A stretch of 64,000 nucleotides of DNA from Aeromicrobium tamlense (lineage in GTDB: Bacteria; Actinomycetota; Actinomycetes; Propionibacteriales; Nocardioidaceae). The notes under the pieces are model-generated. The model worked only from the letters and a program-made list of their open reading frames with translations, was not told the DNA's origin and did no database searches. Below, piece after piece: positions 41,686-50,765 of the stretch (positions are counted from its first letter, which is position 1; each line of letters opens with the position of its first letter). Where the stretch lies: positions 3,100,001 through 3,164,000 of the forward strand of contig NZ_JACBZN010000001.1 of NCBI RefSeq assembly GCF_013408555.1, given 5' to 3'. The translations under genes and the position numbers were made by a program.

Positions 41686-42762
41686 ATGACCACCTCGACG
41701 CCGTACCACCGGCTCGCCCGCGAGTCACCCGACTTCGCCCACTGGCGGCTGCCGGTCGCGGCCGTCGCGGGCACCGGTCTCTACCTGGCGCTCACGATCG
41801 TCCTGGTCGTCGTCGCCGCCCTGGTCGTGGTGGGCAGCGGCGCCAGCTTCGACGCGTGGCTGGACTCGATCGGCGCCACCGTCGACACCGACGAGCCGGG
41901 CGCCCTGCTGTTCCAGCTGCTCTCGATCGTCCTGCTGCTGCCGTGCGTCCTGGTGTCCGTCGCGGTGATCTGGCGCCGCCACGTGGGCTACCTCCACTCG
42001 GTGGTGGGTCACGTGCGCTGGCGCTGGCTGGGCTGGTGCGCGGTCCTGGCCTTCGTCGTCGTCGGCACCGCGCTGGGCCTCTCGATCGTCCTGGCCGCCG
42101 CGTCGGGCGAGTCCCTCGGCTTCGACGACCCCGGCGGCCGAGCGCTGCTCGTGCTGCTCATCGTGCTGCTGGTCGTCCCGTTCCAGGCCGCCGCCGAGGA
42201 GTACGTGTTCCGCGGCGCGCTGATGCAGCTGATCGGGTCGTGGACGCGATTCGCGGCCGTCCCGGTGATCGCCACCAGTCTGCTGTTCGCGGCCGGGCAC
42301 CTCTACAACATCTGGGGCCTGGTCTCGGTCTTCCTCTTCGGCGTGGTCGCGGCCCTGATCACGATCCGCACCGGTGGCCTCGAGGCCGCGGTCGCGCTGC
42401 ACGTCGCGAACAACATGGTGCTGCTGACCCTCGACGTCCTCGGCCTGATCGACTCCAGCGGCGAGGGCGCGGGCATGTGGAACGAGGTCGTCCCGTCCAC
42501 GGTCATGTGCCTGGTCTTCTGGGGGCTCGTCGAGCTCTCGGCGCGGCGCCGCGGACTGCAGCGCCGGCGCCCGCCGCTGCCGGCACCCGCTCCCGCTCCC
42601 GCCTACGTCGTCGTGCCCCCGCCGCCGTACGTGCCCGGCCCGTCGGACCACGCGCCGATCCCGGCAGCCCCGGTCCAGCCTGCCGCTCCGGTGCCACCGC
42701 AGTCGCTCGTGCCGCCGAACGCGCCGTCCTACCCGGGCGACCCGGGCGTCTGGGGACGCTGA
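41686..42762 (+). CDS. CPBP-family intramembrane metalloprotease (CAAX/Abi)
   Basis: A 358-residue membrane protein with about seven helices. The catalytic motifs are AAAEEYVFRGALMQ (EExxxR), FAAGHLYN (His) and HVANNMVLL (HxxxN/B). A proline-rich cytosolic tail (residues 295-358) is unusual in the family and may mediate binding. Bacterial CPBP proteases are linked to peptide maturation and immunity; the substrate is unknown. GAGGA before the ATG could be either Shine-Dalgarno or a -10. Confidence 0.92.
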   Translation: MTTSTPYHRLARESPDFAHWRLPVAAVAGTGLYLALTIVLVVVAALVVVGSGASFDAWLDSIGATVDTDEPGALLFQLLSIVLLLPCVLVSVAVIWRRHVGYLHSVVGHVRWRWLGWCAVLAFVVVGTALGLSIVLAAASGESLGFDDPGGRALLVLLIVLLVVPFQAAAEEYVFRGALMQLIGSWTRFAAVPVIATSLLFAAGHLYNIWGLVSVFLFGVVAALITIRTGGLEAAVALHVANNMVLLTLDVLGLIDSSGEGAGMWNEVVPSTVMCLVFWGLVELSARRRGLQRRRPPLPAPAPAPAYVVVPPPPYVPGPSDHAPIPAAPVQPAAPVPPQSLVPPNAPSYPGDPGVWGR

Positions 42763-42766
42763 GCCG

Positions 42767-43084
42767 CTACGACACCACCGGGCGCCCGGCAGCCTCCCAC
42801 GCGTCCATCCCGCCCTCGAGGTTCACCGCGTGGTGACCCATCGAGGTCAGCCACGCCGTCGCGTGCGCTGATCGCTGCCCGAGGTGGCAGACCACCAGCA
42901 TCGGGCGTTGCGGATCCAGCCGCTCCACCTGCAGGGGCAGCTGCCCGAGCGGGACGTGGACCGCCCCGTCGATGTGTCCCGCCTCCCATTCGAAGGGCTC
43001 GCGGACGTCCAGCACGACCCAGTCCTCGGGCAGCGGGTCGGGCACCTCGGTCACGGACACCTGGGGCAGACCGGAGTCACTCAT
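42767..43084 (-). CDS. Single-domain rhodanese-like sulfurtransferase
   Basis: A 105-residue rhodanese domain: VVLDVREPFEWEAGHIDGAVHVPLGQLP, active-site loop VCHLGQRSAHATAWL with the catalytic Cys, and EGGMDAWEAAG. It could transfer sulfur from thiosulfate or persulfides. AGGAGGT precedes the ATG. It converges with the CPBP gene (4-nt gap). Confidence 0.95.
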   Translation of the reverse strand: MSDSGLPQVSVTEVPDPLPEDWVVLDVREPFEWEAGHIDGAVHVPLGQLPLQVERLDPQRPMLVVCHLGQRSAHATAWLTSMGHHAVNLEGGMDAWEAAGRPVVS

Positions 43085-43108
43085 GGGGCGCGGGACCTCC
43101 TGTGGGTC

Positions 43109-43145
43109 TTGAAACCGGGAGAGTTGAATGGTTAATTGTTACTAG
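43109..43145 (+). promoter_or_regulatory. AT-rich putative promoter before the HATPase gene
   Basis: A rare AT-rich stretch holds TTGAAA (43109-43114), 17 nt, TTAATT (43132-43137), and then TACTAG. It gives a leader of about 80 nt before the ATG at 43223. Confidence 0.35.
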
Positions 43146-43222
43146 TCATGGCTGCGTGGCGCCCATTCGCGCGCCCCGTGATGCGTGCGGAGCGACCGCC
43201 GGCTGCGAGAGAGGAGGGACAC

Positions 43223-43615
43223 ATGGTGCAGAGCCGCGACCTCGTGCGACTGCCCTTCGAGTCCTCCACCCCGGGCATCGCCAGGACCAAGCTCGCGGCC
43301 TTCCTCACCCGCAACCGCACCGACCTCGCCGCGATCGACAACGCGTTGATCGTGCTGAGCGAGATGATCGCCAACGCCGTCGCGCACGGCACCCCCGACC
43401 AGGACGGCACGATGGAGATCGGCTGGGCCATCGAGGAGGGGCACCTCCTGCTCAGCGTCCGCGACTCCGGCCATGGCGTCGACATGGTGCCGCGCCCCTT
43501 CGACGAGGACTCCCTCGGCGGCCGCGGCCTCTCGATCATCAGCCGGGTCGCCGACAAGTGGTCGGTCGACCTCAGCGAAGGCACGTGCGTGCGTGCCGAG
43601 CTCACGCTGGCCTGA
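43223..43615 (+). CDS. RsbW-like ATP-binding anti-sigma/regulatory protein
   Basis: A 130-residue HATPase_c domain of the RsbW/SpoIIAB type: NALIVLSEMIANAVAHGTPDQDG (N box), VRDSGHGVD (G1), GGRGLSIISRVADKWSV (G2). Such single-domain proteins act as anti-sigma kinases or as output domains of PP2C/STAS switches, abundant in actinomycetes. No anti-anti-sigma or sigma gene is adjacent. The ATG at 43223 has GAGGAGGG 5 nt upstream, so the longer frame from 43136 is not used. Confidence 0.9.
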   Translation: MVQSRDLVRLPFESSTPGIARTKLAAFLTRNRTDLAAIDNALIVLSEMIANAVAHGTPDQDGTMEIGWAIEEGHLLLSVRDSGHGVDMVPRPFDEDSLGGRGLSIISRVADKWSVDLSEGTCVRAELTLA

Positions 43616-43640
43616 GCGACCGCCGTCGGCAGCCGACGGA

Positions 43641-43646
43641 TACCGT
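43641..43646 (+). promoter_or_regulatory. Leaderless -10 element (TACCGT) of the DUF5926 gene
   Basis: TACCGT followed by 7 nt and the ATG at 43654. Confidence 0.5.
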
Positions 43647-43653
43647 GTCGGCC

Positions 43654-44493
43654 ATGGGCAAGAAGTCGAGGCGTACCAAGCCGGCCAAGCAGCGCATGCC
43701 GTTCGTGGCGCGCACCTTCGAAGGACTCCCCGCCGAGGGCGACTGGGTCGCGATGCGCGAGTTCGTCCCGTCGGCCACCGCCGTGGTGGGCCTGCGCGAC
43801 GGCGGCACCGTCCGCGTCTGCTCGCTGCTCCCCGGTGCCGGCGCGGGCCTGGTCCGTCCTGACGGCGAGATCTGGGTGGCCCTGCAGGTACTGCACAACC
43901 ACGGCGACATCAGCCGCGACCTCGCGCACGTCATCGAGGTGGCGCGGGACACCGAGCCCGGCACCCCGATCCGGATGACGCCTCCCGGTGTCGGCGACCG
44001 CCTGCAGGACCTCATCGCGCCCGACGCGTCGTTCGAGCTCGAGCTGCACGACGGCTTCGACTGGTGGCTCGTCGAGGAGGACCGCGGCTCGTCCGCCGCC
44101 GCGTCCGCGCTCGAGGAGGCCAACGCCACCGTCGCGCCCACCACGCGCCTCACCGCGACCGACTCGGCCTACGTCACCGACATGGGCGACCACGCGTTCC
44201 TGCGCTGGATCATGCTCGACGAGGAGGGCCCGCTGCTCGACGCGTTCGCGCGGCTGCGCGCCGCGGGCACCGACGCGATCACGGAGGGCACCACGCTCAT
44301 CGGCATCTTCCGCGCGCACGGCCTGCTGGTCCCGGTCTGGGAGCTGGAGGGCGTCGGGGCCGAGGAGCTCGACGCGGCCCTCCCGGCGTTCGTCGCCTCG
44401 CTCGACGAGGCGAAGGCGCAGACGGCCGAGCTGTCCGCGGCAGAGCGCACCGCACGCCGCGACCTGGTCAGCCGACAGGTCACCATCCGCTGA
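43654..44493 (+). CDS. DUF5926-family protein
   Basis: A 279-residue actinobacteria-specific protein starting MGKKSRRTKPAKQRMPFVARTFEGLPAE, a basic N-terminus typical of DUF5926, with FVPSATAVV, DISRDLAHVIEVA and DMGDHAFLRWIMLDEEGPLLDAFARL. No catalytic motif or membrane segment is visible; function unknown. The basic start suggests nucleic-acid or ribosome contact but this is speculation. Confidence 0.85.
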   Translation: MGKKSRRTKPAKQRMPFVARTFEGLPAEGDWVAMREFVPSATAVVGLRDGGTVRVCSLLPGAGAGLVRPDGEIWVALQVLHNHGDISRDLAHVIEVARDTEPGTPIRMTPPGVGDRLQDLIAPDASFELELHDGFDWWLVEEDRGSSAAASALEEANATVAPTTRLTATDSAYVTDMGDHAFLRWIMLDEEGPLLDAFARLRAAGTDAITEGTTLIGIFRAHGLLVPVWELEGVGAEELDAALPAFVASLDEAKAQTAELSAAERTARRDLVSRQVTIR

Positions 44494-44555
44494 CACGGCA
44501 GCCACGATCGACGTGCCGTCGGTCACGGGGTTCGTGGTCACCGGCACCGAGCCCC

Positions 44556-44561
44556 TAGGCT
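44556..44561 (+). promoter_or_regulatory. Leaderless -10 element (TAGGCT) of the phosphoglucomutase/GH65 operon
   Basis: TAGGCT followed by 6 nt and the GTG at 44568. Confidence 0.6.
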
Positions 44562-44567
44562 GATTGC

Positions 44568-45281
44568 GTGGACTGGAACGACTACGACGCCGCGTTGTTC
44601 GACCTCGACGGAGTGATCACGCCCACCGCCGAGGTCCACGAGATGGCCTGGGGCCGGATGTTCACGGACTTCCTGGCCGGTCACCCCGACGCCGACCCCT
44701 ACACCGACGCCGACTACTTCGCGTACGTCGACGGCAAGCCACGGTACGAGGGCGTCCGGTCGTTCCTGGAGTCCCGCGGCATCGACCTGCCGTACGGCGA
44801 CCCGTCGGACGATCCCGCCGCCGAGACCGTCTGCGCGCTCGGCAACCGCAAGAACGACTACTTCTCCGAGGTGCTGCGCACCGAGGGCGTCGAGGCCTAC
44901 CCCGGCTCGGTGCGGCTGCTCGACGCGCTGGAGGATCGTGGCGTCAAGGCCGCGCTGGTCTCCAGCTCGCGCAACGCGAAGCTCGTGCTCGAGGCCGCGG
45001 GCCTCACCGAGCGCTTCGAGGTGATCATCGACGGCGAGGTCGCCGCGAGCGAGCAGATCGCCGGCAAGCCGGAGCCCGACACCTACGCCGCCGCGGCCGA
45101 GCGCCTCGGCGTGCCCACGCAGCGCTCCGTCGTGCTGGAGGACGCCGTCTCGGGTGTCCAGGCCGGCGCGGCGGGCGACTTCGGCCTCGTCGTCGGCGTC
45201 GACCGCGGTGCGGGCGCCGACGTCCTGCGCGAGAACGGCGCCGACGTGGTGGTCTCGGACCTCGCGGAGCTGCTGGCATGA
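44568..45281 (+). CDS. HAD-family beta-phosphoglucomutase-like hydrolase
   Basis: A 237-residue HAD protein: nucleophile loop ALFDLDGVITPT (two Asp), cap domain, SSS motif LVSSSRNAK, Lys in AGKPEPDTYAAAAERL and acidic EDAVSGVQAG. It resembles beta-phosphoglucomutases that convert beta-glucose-1-phosphate to glucose-6-phosphate. The overlap (ATGA) with a GH65 phosphorylase gene, which makes beta-glucose-1-phosphate, supports that role strongly. Confidence 0.93.
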   Translation: MDWNDYDAALFDLDGVITPTAEVHEMAWGRMFTDFLAGHPDADPYTDADYFAYVDGKPRYEGVRSFLESRGIDLPYGDPSDDPAAETVCALGNRKNDYFSEVLRTEGVEAYPGSVRLLDALEDRGVKAALVSSSRNAKLVLEAAGLTERFEVIIDGEVAASEQIAGKPEPDTYAAAAERLGVPTQRSVVLEDAVSGVQAGAAGDFGLVVGVDRGAGADVLRENGADVVVSDLAELLA

Positions 45282-47782
45282 GCTCGCACGAGGCGCCGCT
45301 GGCGGAGGACTTCCTGGACCGCGACCGCTGGCCCGCCGATCCGTGGCGGCTGGTGGAGACGCACCCCGACCAGACCGACCTCGGCGTCACCGAGACGCTG
45401 TTCGCAGTGGGCAACGGCTACCTGGGCATGCGCGGCAACGTCACCGAGGGCCGCGACTCGCACACCCACGGCACGTTCATCAACGGCTTCCACGAGACGT
45501 GGCGGATCCACCACGCCGAGGAGGCCTACGGCTTCGCCCGCGTCGGCCAGACGATCGTCAACGCCCCCGACGCGAAGGTCATCCGCCTCTACGTCGACGA
45601 CGAGCCGCTGCTGCTGAGCGTGGCCGACCTGCTCGAGTACGAGCGCTCGATCGACTTCCGCGACGGCGTCCTGCGCCGCGAGATCCTGTGGCGCACTCCT
45701 TCGAACAAGCTCGTGCGCGTCGTGGCCAACCGCATGGTCTCGTTCGCCGAGCGCCACCTCGCGGTGCTCGAGTTCGAGGTGGAGATGGTCGACGACCACG
45801 CGCCGATCGCGATCTCGTCGCAGATCCTCAACCGCCAGGACGGCGAGGACGAGTACCACGTCCGCTCCAAGGCGATGGGCGAGGGACACGACCCCCGTAA
45901 GTCCGACGGATTCGACCGCCGCGTGCTCGAGCCCAAGCACCAGTGGGGCGACGCCGACCAGGGCCGCGTCGAGCTGGGCTTCCGGTGCGCCGACAGCGGC
46001 ATGACCCTGGCCGTGGCGGCCGAGCACATCCTCGAGACCGACAACGAGTACACGACCCGCGTGCAGGTCGAGGACGACCTCGCGAAGGTGACCTACCGGA
46101 TCAACGCCGAGCCCGGCCAGAAGGTCCGCCTGACGAAGCTGGTCTCGTACCACACGTCGCGCGGCGTCCCGGTGCGCGAGCTCGTCGACCGCTGCCGCCG
46201 CACCCTCGACCGCGCCTGCTCCGAGGGCGTCGCCCACCAGCGCGAGGCGCAGGTCGCCTGGCTCGCCGAGTTCTGGGAGCGCTCCGACGTCGAGGTGCCC
46301 GGGCACGACAGCATCCAGCAGGCGATTCGCTGGAACCTGTTCCAGGTGGCCCAGGCCAGCGCCCGCGCCGAGGGCGCCGGCATCCCCGCCAAGGGCGTCA
46401 CGGGGTCGGGCTACAGCGGCCACTACTTCTGGGACACCGAGGTCTACGTCCTGCCGTTCCTGACCTACACGAATCCCGACCATGCCCGGAACGCCCTGCG
46501 GTTCCGGCACAGCCTCCTCGAGGCCGGACGCAAGCGCGCTCGTGAGATGTCGCAGTCGGGCGCGCTGTTCCCGTGGCGCACGATCAACGGCGAGGAGGCC
46601 TCGGCCTTCTACGCCGCGGGCACCGCGCAGTACCACATCGATGCGGACATCGCGTATGCCGTGACGCAGTACTACCTCGCCACCGACGACGAGGACTTCA
46701 TGATCCGCCAGGGCATCGACATCCTCGTCGAGACGGCGCGGATGTGGGTGGACCTCGGCTTCTGGCGCGACGAGGAGGTGGGCACGTTCCACATCCACGG
46801 CGTCACCGGACCCGACGAGTACACGACCGTCGTCAACGACAACCTCTTCACGAACGTCATGGCCCGGTTCAACCTGAGCGCCGCCGCGCTCGCGGTGAAG
46901 CAGTTGGAGAAGCGCGCTCCTGACGCCCACCGCCGGATGGTCACCCGCCTGGCGCTCCAGGAGCACGAGATCACCGACTGGGAGCGCGCCGCCCGCAACA
47001 TGGCGATCCCCTACGACGAGGCGCTCGGCGTGCACCCGCAGGACCAGCACTTCCTCGAGCGCGAGGTCTGGGACCTCGACCACACGCCGCTGGACAAGCG
47101 GCCGCTGCTGCTGAACTACCACCCGCTGGTGATCTACCGCTTCCAGGTGATCAAGCAGGCCGACGTCGTGCTGGCGCTGTACCTGCAGGGCAACCACTTC
47201 ACGGCGGAGCAGAAGCGCGCGAACTTCGAGTACTACGACCCGATCACGACGGGCGACTCCACGCTCTCGGCCGTGGTCCAGTCGATCATCGCGGCCGAGG
47301 TGGGCTACCGCGACCTCGCGTACCGCTACTTCCTCGGCGCGCTGTTCGTCGACCTCGCCGACCGGCACAAGAACGCCACCGACGGCGTCCACGTCGCCTC
47401 GACCGGCGGTGTCTGGAGCGTGCTGGCCGGAGGCTTCGGCGGGTTCCGCGACCACCAGGGCGAGTTCACGATCGACCCGCGGCTGCCCGACGACTGGGAC
47501 GAGCTGGTCTACCGCGTCACGGTGCACGGCACCCGCGTGCGCGTCACGGTGCGCCGCGACCAGCTCGAGCTCGTCGTCGAGGACCAGCTGCCCGACGCCC
47601 GCGGCCGGGTGGTCGACCCGCAGTTCTTCGTCCGCAAGCGCACGGTGACCGTGCGGCCGGGCGAGCCCGTCGTGGTGCCGCTCGAGGGTCAGGGACCGCA
47701 GATCGAGGGCACGCCGCCGTCGGTCTCGGGACGCCGCCGGGCCGACGGCACGGTCATCACCGCCATCGTCCCCGGCAGCTGA
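45278..47782 (+). CDS. Glycoside hydrolase family 65 disaccharide phosphorylase
   Basis: An 834-residue inverting phosphorylase. The N-terminal super-sandwich domain has ETLFAVGNGYLGMRGN. The (alpha/alpha)6 barrel has GVTGSGYSGHYFWDTEVYVLPFL and FHIHGVTGPDEYTTVVNDN with the catalytic Glu in GPDEY. A C-terminal beta domain follows. Members cleave maltose, trehalose, kojibiose or nigerose with phosphate to beta-glucose-1-phosphate plus glucose. Substrate specificity cannot be assigned by eye. The mutase encoded just upstream recycles the product. Confidence 0.96.
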   Translation: MSSHEAPLAEDFLDRDRWPADPWRLVETHPDQTDLGVTETLFAVGNGYLGMRGNVTEGRDSHTHGTFINGFHETWRIHHAEEAYGFARVGQTIVNAPDAKVIRLYVDDEPLLLSVADLLEYERSIDFRDGVLRREILWRTPSNKLVRVVANRMVSFAERHLAVLEFEVEMVDDHAPIAISSQILNRQDGEDEYHVRSKAMGEGHDPRKSDGFDRRVLEPKHQWGDADQGRVELGFRCADSGMTLAVAAEHILETDNEYTTRVQVEDDLAKVTYRINAEPGQKVRLTKLVSYHTSRGVPVRELVDRCRRTLDRACSEGVAHQREAQVAWLAEFWERSDVEVPGHDSIQQAIRWNLFQVAQASARAEGAGIPAKGVTGSGYSGHYFWDTEVYVLPFLTYTNPDHARNALRFRHSLLEAGRKRAREMSQSGALFPWRTINGEEASAFYAAGTAQYHIDADIAYAVTQYYLATDDEDFMIRQGIDILVETARMWVDLGFWRDEEVGTFHIHGVTGPDEYTTVVNDNLFTNVMARFNLSAAALAVKQLEKRAPDAHRRMVTRLALQEHEITDWERAARNMAIPYDEALGVHPQDQHFLEREVWDLDHTPLDKRPLLLNYHPLVIYRFQVIKQADVVLALYLQGNHFTAEQKRANFEYYDPITTGDSTLSAVVQSIIAAEVGYRDLAYRYFLGALFVDLADRHKNATDGVHVASTGGVWSVLAGGFGGFRDHQGEFTIDPRLPDDWDELVYRVTVHGTRVRVTVRRDQLELVVEDQLPDARGRVVDPQFFVRKRTVTVRPGEPVVVPLEGQGPQIEGTPPSVSGRRRADGTVITAIVPGS

Positions 47783-47785
47783 GCG

Positions 47786-49396
47786 TCACTCGGCGGGCGC
47801 CAGCGTCGCCGGCACGCGCACGAGCACCACGCCGGGGTGCACCTCGGCGGTGATCTCGCGGCCCTCGCCGGCCGGGTCGCCGTCGAGCTGCATCGGCACG
47901 GGCTTCTCGGCCTTCACGTGCACGCGCTGCGCGCACAGCCGGGTGAGGCGGGCGTCGTTGGTCTTGCGGCGCGTGATGACGCGGGCCACGATCGACAGCC
48001 AGCCGATGAAGCGCTTCGGCGCGACGATGACCACGTCGAGCAGGCCGTCGTCGATCTGCGCGTCGGGCAGCAGCGGGATGCCGCCCTGCAGGAAGCCCAC
48101 GTTGCCGATGACGACGGTGCGCGCGCGGAAGTGGCGCGGCTCCTCGTCGTCGAGGGTGATCTCGACCTTGGTGCGCGGGAAGGTGATGGCCTTGACGCCC
48201 GAGACGAAGTACGCGAGGTAGCCGACGCGCTTCTTCAGGTCCTCGTTGACGCCGGTCATGATCATCGCGTCCATGCCCAGGCCCGCCATCACCAGGAAGG
48301 ACGTCTCGGTGCCGCCGTCGGTCGTGAAGGTGGCGAGGTCGATCGCGCGGTCCTGGCCGCCGAACACCACGTCGAGCGCGTCGCGGGTGTTCACGGGGAT
48401 GTCGAGGTTGCGCGCCAGCAGGTTGCCGGTGCCGTGGGGCAGCACGCCGACGGCGACACCCGAGCGGGTGGCCTCCTCGCACACCGCGCGCACCGTGCCG
48501 TCGCCGCCCGCGGCGATGACCAGGTCGACGTCGGCGTCCAGCGCCGCGCGGGTCTGACCGTGGCCCGGGTCCTCGATCGTGGTCTCGAACCACTGCGGCT
48601 CGTCCCAGCCGTGCGAGGCGCCGACCTGGCGCACCTTGGCCTTGAAGTCCTCGATGTCGCCGACCTTGACGGGATTGAGCACGACCGCGGCGCGACGTCG
48701 ACCCGAGCCCGTGACCACGGCGAGGTCGGACGGCAGGCGGCCGCTGCCGCGCACCATGACGTGCCACAGGATCAGCGTGACGGCGCTGCCGAAGCACACG
48801 CCCGCGGTGACGTCGCTGAGGAAGTGCACACCGAGGAACACGCGGTCGGCGGCCACCAGCAGCGTGAGGACGACCCACAGGGTCAGCAGCAGCCGGCGCC
48901 GCAGGCCGCGGCCGGTGGCCACGATCGTCAGCAGCGCCATGACGGTGAAGAACAGGCCCGCGCCGGCCGAGTGGCCGCTCGGGAACGACCAGCCGCCGAT
49001 CTCGTGCAGCGGAAGGTCCCACACCGGCCGCTCGCGGCGGACGGCCAGCTTGATCAGGGCGTTCCCGCCCAGCACCACGACGCCGGACGCGACGACCCAC
49101 AGCGCGAGGATGCGCTCCTGGCGCCACCACAGCAGCCCGGCCAGCACCGCCAGGACGATCCCGACCGACCAGTTGCTGGTCACGATCGCGGTGATGTCGA
49201 GCAGGCTGACGAGCCACGCACGCGGCTCGGACACGTCGTACGCCCACTCCGCGACCGACTGGTCGAGGTCCATCAGGGGCTGCCAGCGCATCGACACGAG
49301 CACGGCCAGGGTGAGGAACAGGACGCACTCGACCGCCAGGAGAGCGTTCGGGATGAGCGGCCGGTCACCGTCGGCACGGCGCAGGTCGATCGTCAC
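47786..49396 (-). CDS. Bifunctional PAP2 phosphatase / diacylglycerol-kinase-family fusion
   Basis: A 536-residue membrane protein. Residues 1-205 are a PAP2 domain with six helices and KLAVRRERP, GWSFPSGHSAGAGL, RVFLGVHFLSDVTAG motifs (phosphatidic-acid-type phosphatase). Residues 225-536 are a DAGK/YegS lipid-kinase domain with AAVVLNPVKVGD, AAGGDGTVRAV and PHGTGNLLARNL. The two activities are chemically opposite (lipid phosphate removal and addition). Both motif sets look intact. The GTG at 49396 has AGAGGA 6 nt upstream. Substrates are unknown. Confidence 0.93.
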   Translation of the reverse strand: MTIDLRRADGDRPLIPNALLAVECVLFLTLAVLVSMRWQPLMDLDQSVAEWAYDVSEPRAWLVSLLDITAIVTSNWSVGIVLAVLAGLLWWRQERILALWVVASGVVVLGGNALIKLAVRRERPVWDLPLHEIGGWSFPSGHSAGAGLFFTVMALLTIVATGRGLRRRLLLTLWVVLTLLVAADRVFLGVHFLSDVTAGVCFGSAVTLILWHVMVRGSGRLPSDLAVVTGSGRRRAAVVLNPVKVGDIEDFKAKVRQVGASHGWDEPQWFETTIEDPGHGQTRAALDADVDLVIAAGGDGTVRAVCEEATRSGVAVGVLPHGTGNLLARNLDIPVNTRDALDVVFGGQDRAIDLATFTTDGGTETSFLVMAGLGMDAMIMTGVNEDLKKRVGYLAYFVSGVKAITFPRTKVEITLDDEEPRHFRARTVVIGNVGFLQGGIPLLPDAQIDDGLLDVVIVAPKRFIGWLSIVARVITRRKTNDARLTRLCAQRVHVKAEKPVPMQLDGDPAGEGREITAEVHPGVVLVRVPATLAPAE

Positions 49397-49469
49397 AACA
49401 GTCCTCTCGTCCGGAATGGGGCTGCCCCAGCGTAACCGCGCCGCGACACGTCGGCCGGTCACGCCTCGC

Positions 49470-49475
49470 TAGGCT
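49470..49475 (+). promoter_or_regulatory. Leaderless -10 element (TAGGCT) of serS
   Basis: TAGGCT followed by 6 nt and the GTG at 49482. Confidence 0.6.
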
Positions 49476-49481
49476 GGCGGG

Positions 49482-50765
49482 GTGATCGATCCTCGACTGT
49501 TGCGTGACGAACCCGACCTGCTGCGTGCCGCTCAGGAGCGCCGCGGCGAGTCGCCCGAGGTCGTCGACGAGCTGATCGCGGCCGACGAGGCCCGTCGCGC
49601 CGCCATCGTGCGGTTCGAGGCGGTGCGCGCGGAGCAGAAGCAGCTCGGCAAGCAGATCCCGAAGGCGCAGGGCGAGGAGAAGCAGGCGCTGCTCGCCCGC
49701 ACGAAGGACCTCAGCGCCGAGGTCAAGACCTCCGAGGCGGCGCAGGGCGCCACCGCCCAGGCGTTCGAGGAGCTCCTCAAGACCCTCCCGAACCCCACGG
49801 TCGACGCGCCTCCCGGCGGCGAGGACGACTTCGTCGTGCTCGAGGAGGTCGGCACGCCGCGCGACTTCGCGGCCGAGGGCTTCGAGCCGCGCGACCACCT
49901 CGAGCTCGGCGAGATGCTCGGCGCCATCGACATGGAGCGGGGGGCGAAGGTCAGCGGCTCGCGCTTCTACTACCTCACCGGCGTGGGCGCCCAGCTCGAG
50001 CTCGCGCTCGTGCAGCTGGCGATGTCGACCGCCGCCGAGTGGGGCTTCACGCCGATGATCCCGCCCGCGCTGGTCAAGCCGCAGGCGATGGACGGCACCG
50101 GCTTCCTCGGTCAGGCGGCCGACGACGTCTACCACCTGGAGAAGGACGACCTGTACCTCGTCGGCACGTCCGAGGTGCCCCTCGCGGCCTACCACGGTGG
50201 CGAGATCCTCCCCACCGAGTCGCTGCCGCGCCGCTACGCCGCCTTCAGCCCGTGCTTCCGCCGCGAGGCCGGCTCGTACGGCAAGGACACCCGCGGCATC
50301 TTCCGCGTGCACTGGTTCGACAAGGTCGAGATGTTCGTCTACACGACGCTCGACCAGGCCGCCGCCGAGCACGAGCGCCTGCTGGGCTGGGAGAAGGCCT
50401 GGCTGCAGAAGCTGGAGCTGCCGTTCCGCGTCATCGACGTGGCCGCGGGCGACCTCGGCCTCTCGGCCGTGCGCAAGTTCGACTGCGAGGCGTGGATCCC
50501 CACGCAGGGCAAGTACCGCGAGCTCTCGTCGGCCTCGAACTGCACCGAGTTCCAGGCCCGCCGCCTCGACGTCCGCACGCGCGGCGCCGCGGACGACGGC
50601 ACCAGCCACGTCGCCACCCTCAACGGCACGCTCTGCGCCATGACGCGCACGATCGTCGCGCTGCTCGAGAACGGCCAGCAGGAGGACGGCTCGGTGCGTC
50701 TGCCCGCCGCGCTGCACCCGTACCTCGGTGAGGTGCTGCGACCCCTCGGTCAGGCGTCCGCGTGA
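49482..50765 (+). CDS. serS: Seryl-tRNA synthetase
   Basis: A 427-residue class II synthetase. The N-terminal coiled-coil arm (about 25-105) contacts the tRNA-Ser variable arm. The catalytic core has motif 2 [31 protein letters not shown] and motif 3 [30 protein letters not shown]. Complete and of normal length. A HAD phosphatase gene overlaps its stop (GTGA). Confidence 0.98.
   Translation: MIDPRLLRDEPDLLRAAQERRGESPEVVDELIAADEARRAAIVRFEAVRAEQKQLGKQIPKAQGEEKQALLARTKDLSAEVKTSEAAQGATAQAFEELLKTLPNPTVDAPPGGEDDFVVLEEVGTPRDFAAEGFEPRDHLELGEMLGAIDMERGAKVSGSRFYYLTGVGAQLELALVQLAMSTAAEWGFTPMIPPALVKPQAMDGTGFLGQAADDVYHLEKDDLYLVGTSEVPLAAYHGGEILPTESLPRRYAAFSPCFRREAGSYGKDTRGIFRVHWFDKVEMFVYTTLDQAAAEHERLLGWEKAWLQKLELPFRVIDVAAGDLGLSAVRKFDCEAWIPTQGKYRELSSASNCTEFQARRLDVRTRGAADDGTSHVATLNGTLCAMTRTIVALLENGQQEDGSVRLPAALHPYLGEVLRPLGQASA

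Noticed and set aside
45083-47527. An 814-codon minus-strand frame opposite the GH65 gene
   Set aside because: Antisense shadow; low-complexity composition and no recognisable motif.
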